Shown here: in pieces, positions 57,301-64,000 of the stretch
Layout: each line of letters starts with the position of its first letter
How positions within the stretch are numbered: position 1 is the first letter of the stretch
Notes under the pieces: model-generated
What the model was told of the DNA's origin: nothing
The model's input: the letters and a program-made list of their open reading frames with translations, nothing else
Databases searched by the model: none
DNA from: Fulvia fulva
Lineage: Eukaryota; Ascomycota; Dothideomycetes; Mycosphaerellales; Mycosphaerellaceae
Reading direction: 5' to 3'
Assembly (NCBI RefSeq): GCF_020509005.1
Contig: NC_063012.1
Location: forward strand, 9,610,001-9,674,000
Length of the DNA: 64,000 bases
Made by a program: the position numbers and the translations under genes

Positions 57301-59346
57301 TAGGTCCTTCGGGGTATTAAGGGCAATTGCGTTGCTCGCTATCAAGTCGAGTACTTCGTCGGCTATAGGGTACGGCTATATAAGGCTTTCCTAGGAAGGG
57401 TAGTATATATTGAAGTCTCCTACTACGATGTGGTACCCTTGTCTCTTAAGCGCACTGTCTAGGTGTCTATAGACCCCTAGGTCGCGGCTAGACCTCGAGG
57501 CTAGCGGTTGTATATATAGGTTATATATCTAGGTGCTACCTACGTGGAGGGAGGTAATATCGCCCCCGCCTTCTTCGTCTACGTAGTACACTACCTCCTA
57601 GTCGGATTCTAGTATATCCTTGCTAACATAGAAGCACGTGCGGGGTCTGCCGTCGCCTCGTAGGCATGTCGTATAGCCTAGTGACTTGTAGGTCGTTAGT
57701 CTCTTATAGTGCGGATTAATCTATAGCTCCTAGATTATAAGGACGTAGTGGACGCGCGGGTCCGCCTCGTATAGGAAATAGTTCTAGACTGTATCCTTGC
57801 TATAGTTGACGTTATACTAGATGATGCTAAGCGTGTCGAGGCTAGTTATCGGCATCGACAATCATTTCCTCTATATCGTCCTATGTCCTACTACCCTATA
57901 CGTCCTAGTCTACGCCTATCGGCTATGTACTAAAGGGGAGCCGGGCCTAGTTAGATTCCCTCGCCGTAGCTAGTAGAGCACGTGGCCTCCCGTACGCCCT
58001 AGGTTACGTATCCTTTATATCGTTCTCGGCCCTAGGGCGCTTATACCCGACCGCCGCTATTTAGTTCCGGTATAGGCTAGCCTTACGGTCGCCGTAGAAT
58101 CTTAGGGCGACGGTTCTGTTTGTGATTGCCTTGTTTTTCGCTAGTTTCCGCTATAGGCATTCCGTACTATACGATAGGTAGTGCCCCGGACAGTTCGCGT
58201 ACCGTCTCGTAGTCGATATATAGTCCCTAGACATATAGTCTCCTATATAGTTCGAGCAGGCCTACTTATTTATACACGTATAGGTTTGGTGTCTATACTA
58301 TTAGCATTTGAAGCATTAGAGGACACGAAAGGATAAGGAGTGCTTTTCTACTATCTTAAGGCTATATTGCTAGACTAGGCCTTGTTCTATCGCTAGATCC
58401 GCCGCTTTCGCGTCTTATAGCTATACTATTAGCGCCGAGGCCTTCTTGCCTTCTAGCCATTTCCTATAGAGCCAAGTCGCCTTCTAGATTAGAGAGTTAA
58501 GAGTGACCGGGTTGTCCTCTTAGAGAGCGCGTAGGTGACCCTAGTTAGTTAGGTCAAACTCCTTAGGTATGTCGTGGACTAGGATCGTGAATTGTTTCGT
58601 TAAGACCTTCGCTAATGCCGTAACCTTAGATACCTACTATAGCTATACCTCTAGGTGCCTCCTAGCAGTAGTAGAGCTAGTATAGATCTATAGAGTGCCG
58701 TTAGACTATTAGTTCACTACGACCACCCCTAGTTAGTTGATTCGTTAGGCGAGCTCCTTGTTCGATAGCTTCGTAACTTCGGCCTAGTCTTCCTTTACTA
58801 CAATACGGATCGTAACTATATCGTGCGTTAGGCGGGGACTAGTATCGATGCCGCGACCGATGCCTAGCTATAGGGGTATTGATTCCGGGTAGCCTTGCTA
58901 ATCGCCTAGGACGTCGTCCTTATTTCTTATTGCCCTCGGTAACACGACAGTATAAGCGCCGTGCGTAGCTTAGTAATCATTACCTATAGAGACCGGTAAG
59001 GGAGCTAATCGTTAGTTTCTATACTTTTTGCGTCCTCTATAAGTTGCTACTAGTTGTCTTAGGGGGGCTTTGCCTATAGGGCCGTAGGCGCCGTTAGTAC
59101 CGTAGCCTAGGCTACTATTGCCTAGGAGTTGCCTAATGTAGCTAGGCACCTCCGCGGCGTTTAGAGCTGAAGAAACAGGGTGAAGAGAGCTTTAAGCTGT
59201 CCAGATTGAATAAGGTATAACTCCCTTAGTCCTAGGGGTAGTAGCCTGCTTTATATATCGTTAGAATCGCCTTAATAAGAGCTTTCGAATGTGTCTTATT
59301 TTGGCGTAGAGATCGATAAGCGTTTTTTTCCGAATCGGCGTTTACT
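54364..59346 (-). mobile_element. LINE-1c: full-length LINE, RIPed, without the 5' module
   Basis: AGCCCGTATAATA flanks it (54351-54363 and 59347-59359). Read on the minus strand, 59346 to about 59200 is the 5' UTR. ORF1 follows, with gag-type CCHC knuckle remnants at about 58150-58350. ORF2 (endonuclease about 57.0-57.85 kb, RT about 55.6-56.9 kb) and the 3' UTR come next, with the tail at 54364. At 4983 bp it is the only copy with the complete 5' end. It starts AGTAAACGCCG on the minus strand, quite unlike the module. Stops are frequent in both ORFs. Confidence 0.9.
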
Positions 59347-59383
59347 AGCCCGTATAATAACTTCCTACACTTCTAACGTAATA

Positions 59384-62300
59384 GTTATAAGCCCGGTTAG
59401 CGCTTACTAATATTCGCTACGATAAGGAAGCCCTAAAGCAGAGTTTATATCGTTATAGCACTACTACTATAACTAGTATAGCAGTATCCCCTAGGCCTAG
59501 TAAACCCGCGTAGAACTTTTACTAGCCTATAACCTATTTTGTAGTTATAGCTACTACCGAGACGCCGGTAACTACTAGTGCCCTACCTTAGGGTACCGTA
59601 GTTCTAAAGAGCTATAACTAATAGGACAAGTTTGACCGTTAGCTAGAGCTCTATATAGAGTCTTTAAATGTCTAGAAGTATATAGATCCTTACTAACTAA
59701 GTAACGAGCTAATAGAGCCTACTTACTTAACGTTTAAGGAAATCTAATAAGCGTATACGGTAGGAGACGCTATATTAAGAGATCTTATTAAGCTGCGATA
59801 AACAGACGTAGACCGAAGGCAACGGATATACGACATCTTTACTACTACGTAATTAAAGCTTATTACCTACCTTATCCGTACGACGACAGAGCTAGGGTAA
59901 GAGCTAATATACGGCTAGAATACCCTTAGAGCGAAATACTAGGCTCTTAAGGATCAGTATAGTCTAGACGATATACTACGTAAGCGGTAGCTTATACTTA
60001 AGCTGTCTAGGCTTTAGAAGGCTAGCGTACGTAGAATCGATAACTAGTACTTAGACTAGTTAGTTTTATAGACTAAGATACTTAAGTATAACTACGCCGA
60101 GTACGACGACCTTAGTAGACACTTCCTACTTACTATTTAGTAGAAGTAGGCTCTAGCCTATAGTACTTCTCTATATAACGAGTAGAAGCGTAACAAAATG
60201 TTACTACAAAAGCTTACTAAGCGTTACCTCGAATAGATACGCGATACCGTACTAGTAATAACTAATAGTCGATTAGTCTTCGTAACCTTCTCCGGAGAAA
60301 CCTTAGTAGAGGATGAAATAGTACCTATAGGTACTAGTTAAAAGGAGGGTGACCGTAGTAGTAGCCGTAGTATTAACCGTAGTAATAGCCGCGGTAATAA
60401 GGGTCGTAGTAGTAGCCGCGGCGATAAGAACAAAGATAAGGACAATAATAGGCCAAGCGGCTACTAGAACATTACCGGCGAGCCTAAGGACACCTATTAT
60501 AAGGGCCTGTTCTTATACGATATAATCAACCCCGATAAGCGCCTAGTAAAGGATTAGCGCTTAGAGTAGTAGAAGAAGTACTAGAAAAACTTTATTAACT
60601 ACTACTTAAGCGACGACGGCGAGCGTCTACTTAGCGTGTTGAATCGTAATAATCGTAAGGACTAGGAACGTGACAAGGCTATTACTAACACGAAGAAGGC
60701 ATTACTAAGCGATAAGGGCTTTATTAGCCTTACTGTTCTTTCTAGCTCAATTAGCAAGTTAAGCGTCAACTTCAGGGACTACTAGGTAGATAATAACTGT
60801 TTAGACACTTATGTGATCAATTATTATAACTAGGAGGGTATAGAGTTTATTATAGAGCGCCTTCCTACCTTAGAAATCTAGGCTAGAACAACCACCTTTC
60901 TAATTATAGCGTTAGGGCGTATTTATATATCAATTAGGGGCCATTCATTCACCTTGCTAGATGTGGCTTACTACCTAGGCTTTTATATAAACGTCATCTC
61001 TTATATACGTATAGAAACGGCCGGACTCTAGTAGTACGGACGTAGCAATTCAATATAGTATAACGACACTAAATTGATAGACCTAGACCGCCCTACTAGT
61101 ATAATCCCTTTCTTTAAGGTGGTTATACTACCTAAGTCACCTATCATTTACTAATAGCCTATAAAAGAGGGCCTAGTACTACCGAAGGTCACTAAAAAGA
61201 TACGTAACGCGCACTTTATCAGTACTATTAGTAGGGGTATAAACATCGGCGATGAACCTACTAATAGCGTAGTATCTCTAACTACTTAAGAGGATAGTAA
61301 CCGTACCGTTCTCGTAGTTATAAACAGTACTAGGGGCACTAAAGGTATAGCTACGTCTAGTAGGACCCCTATTAAATACCGAAAGCTCTCTAGCCGCTAG
61401 TAGTATTAAATCTTTAGTTATATTAGCGCTGAACGTATTAAGTAGTTGCCGCTTAGAGTTAAGGAGGTGATTATTAACGATAGTCTAAGCGTACCCCTTA
61501 CTATATATTATAGAGTATATAGGCTTAGTAAAGCTTATAAGGTATATAATCGGTCTTAGCCTAGTAGGGTAATGACCCTATACGGCTATATAGCTATAGA
61601 CTTAGTAGAATTTACTATCGCCTATAACGGTAATAGGTACCTCGTCTACTTCTACGATCTAGATACCTATAGACACTTCTAGTTTACTATTAAGAATAGA
61701 GATTAGTAATCGGTATTAGCTTGCTTTAATAGCCTACTAAGCTTTATTAACTTTATTAGTCGTAGGTTCGTATACTTCTATAGCGACGGCGAGCCCGCTA
61801 TTAGGAAGGTGTTTTGCTTAGTCATCAATAATAACAAGATTAAATAGCACGTAACCGCGGAATACGCGCCTACGTAGGACCTAGTAAAAAGAGCTAGAGC
61901 TCTAGTCATCACTATAAGTAGAACTATTCGTATCTACGTACGATTACCGGAAAAGCTTTAGCTAGAATATACTATAGTAGCGGTATATATCCTCTAGCGA
62001 TCCCCTATCTAGTTAAAGGGCTAGAAGACCCTATTCGAATTAGTAATAAGACGAATTCCGAACGTAGGTTATATAGTAGTATATAGCTCCCTTGTATACG
62101 TGTTTATCTATAGACTAGATCAACCTAGTAAGAGCGAGAAACTCTAAGAGAGAGCGCTTATAGGCTACCTTATAGGATACGACTTTACTAATATCTACCG
62201 CTTATAGGACCTATTAAAAGATAGGGTTATACGAGTTAAGGACGTCCTCTTCGATAAGACCACATTCTATAACCTATTACGCCTAATAGTAGGGTATATA

Positions 62301-64000
62301 ACCCCTATAGAGAATATCGTAATAGCGGAACCGGCTAAAGAGCCTAAATAATACTACGACCTATATATCGCTTATTACGAGCTAGACATAGTACAGGCCG
62401 AGGGGGTAGAAGAATAGGCTTAGTAGCCGTATACCTAATAACCTCGAGACGCCTACTAAAAGCTCCTTAGGTAAGAACTATACTAGCCGTAACACCGCGA
62501 GTTAGTAATATATAACTAAAAGGACCGGCAAATAGAGTACATAACAGATTACGTAACTTAAGACAATATATAGTAGTTAGTATATAACACTACTAACTAC
62601 TACGACACCCTATAGTAGTAGATAATAGATGCCCTTACCGTAGAAGACCGTAAGGAGATTATAGGTAATACGGACCCTAATCGCGAGCTATATCTATTCA
62701 TATTTACACTACTAGAAGACGCGTTAATATATAACGCGTCTAATATACTACTCTTCCCCCTAGAGCTAGAGCTCTATATACTAGAGGAGTCTAACTATAT
62801 AGTTATAGAGAATAGAAAGCGCCTACGAACGGCCTACTTCTACTCTATACTATACTAGATTATAGTCGCTAATATAATTATCGGCTAGATGTCCGGTATA
62901 CGACCTAGAATACGCGCCTACTACGATAAGAGCGATCGAAGCCCTATACGAAGAGGTAATAGCCCTCTAAGGCGTATTAATACTACTACCTCTATATACC
63001 GCGATAACCTTCCGCCCGAACCTTCTAACTACCGAGCCGCTATAAAATACCGCTTCTCCTAATAGTAGATCGAAGCTATAGCTAAGGAGTTTACTAAAGC
63101 CCTAGTAACAGGCACATTTAGATAGGTAATAAAGGAAGAGAAGGATTAGGATGCTTAGTAAGAGGAGGGACTTTAGCTACTATAACCGCTAAAGTAGGTA
63201 TATAAATATAAACTAGACGAGTACGGTATACTAAAGAGCTTTAAGGCTAGGCTATACGTAAGAGGCGATTTATAAGGAATATACTTAGATATATACGCCG
63301 CTATACTACTAGTAAGTATATTCCGCCTCTACTATACTCTAGCCGCGAGCTTCGACCTAGAAGCCGAACAATTCGATATTATTAACGCCTTCCTAAACTC
63401 GGACCTACTATATACTATATATCTATAACCACCTCCTAGAGTCGACAGGCCATCCTATAGACACGCCCTTAAGCTAGTTAAGGCCCTCTACGGTCTAAAG
63501 GAGTCCCCTTTATTATAGTACAACTCCCTAACCAAGACGCTAGCCTCCCTTAGACTAGTACCCCTATCGGACTCCGAATATATCTACTATAATAACAAGG
63601 TTATATTCTTCTTTTACGTTAACGACCTAGTTATACTCTACTACCGTAAGCACAAGGCCTATACTACTAATATCAAGTAGCGGCTACTTACTAAGTACGA
63701 GATATACGAGCTCGGTAATCTCTCCTAGTTCCTAGGAATAAAGGCTACGCGCGATAGAAACAAGCGCTTACTATAGCTCTCTTAAGAAGACTATATTTAG
63801 AAGCTAGCCGCTAAATTTAATATATCTACGAATATACGCAAAACGATAGTACTAGTAGATTAACACCTTGATTAGACCGTTCTAGAGGGTCATTAACCCA
63901 CCTCTATTGCTATTCTTACGTACTAATAACGTATAGGATCCCTTAACTTCGCCGCTATATATACGCGGCCTAATATCGTCTTCTCCTTATCTATACTATC
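59384..64000 (+). pseudogene. Copia-A3 gag-pol remnant
   Basis: The primer-binding remnant GTTATAAGCCCGG follows the LTR. Gag is about 59.45-60.35 kb and ends in the Arg/Ser/Gly-rich repeat (SRGNKGRSSSRG at about 60390-60420). Protease is about 60.75-61.0 kb. Integrase is about 61.4-62.3 kb (IAIDLVEF near 61590). RT begins about 63.05 kb, with VKALYGLKESPLL and KVIFFFYVNDLVILYY near 63480 and 63595-63640. All frames are broken by TAG/TAA. RNase H and the 3' LTR lie beyond the window. Confidence 0.8.

Larger units (their letters stand above)
54090..64000 (+). mobile_element. Copia-A3: third Copia-A family copy, running off the right edge
   Basis: The 5' LTR (54090-54363 plus 59360-59383) is split by a full-length LINE. 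Leader and gag-pol follow on the plus strand to the window end inside RT. It is collinear with Copia-A and RIPed throughout. The 5' end of the LTR carries a 91-bp tandem duplication (54090-54180 and 54181-54271). Confidence 0.85.

Overview
This is a filamentous ascomycete (Pezizomycotina) window made almost entirely of nested retrotransposons, most of them degraded by repeat-induced point mutation (RIP). In the damaged copies CpA/TpG has become TpA while CpG is kept; aligned intact and damaged copies inside the window show this directly. One small island of ordinary unique DNA (about 52.58-53.54 kb) carries a short, secreted, cysteine-rich protein gene of the fungal-effector type. Species cannot be told from the sequence; no rRNA, tRNA or housekeeping genes were seen.

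Layout: 1-6667 is a chromodomain Ty3/Gypsy element (Gypsy-A, +) split by a 5'-truncated LINE (2340-5624). 6668-29005 is a second Gypsy (Gypsy-B, -) with 199-bp LTRs. Its left LTR is split by a 14-kb Ty1/Copia insertion (Copia-A, 6745-20743), which itself contains a largely un-RIPed Copia (Copia-B, 7277-12005) and a LINE chimera. Two further LINE chimeras sit in Gypsy-B. 29006-30117 is a LINE ORF1 fragment. 30118-52579 is another Copia-A family copy (A2, -), split by Copia-C (30982-41402) and by a rearranged, palindromic Copia-D (41456-51680); both hold LINE chimeras and there are two solo LTRs. After the unique island, 53.54-54.09 kb is RIPed and contains a third solo-LTR-like repeat. Copia-A3 (+) then runs from 54090 off the right edge, split by a full-length LINE (54364-59346).

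The most striking observation is a 1078-bp non-coding module, always whole and with the same two ends, fused directly to the 5' side of six LINE copies truncated at six different places. The LINE parts belong to at least three families. Only the full-length LINE and one truncated LINE lack it. The arrangement fits a LINE reverse transcriptase that leaves its own RNA and jumps to the 3' end of one particular cellular RNA. It strongly resembles, from memory, the WEIRD-LINE chimeras called MINE described in the rice blast fungus; sequence identity with WEIRD was not checked. The module has a foldable 5' end, internal repeats spaced 22-23 nt and several hairpins, so it looks like a structured RNA. 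The three LINE families also share one 3' stem-loop and a (TCTA)n-type tail, and all insert at TATA-like targets with 11-15 bp duplications.

Coding capacity: one LINE-2 reading frame (41747-44943) is intact apart from 5' truncation, LINE-1a has one nonsense codon, and Copia-B has several stops and frameshifts. Everything else in the elements is wreckage. The only plausible host gene is the spliced gene at 52834-53094.
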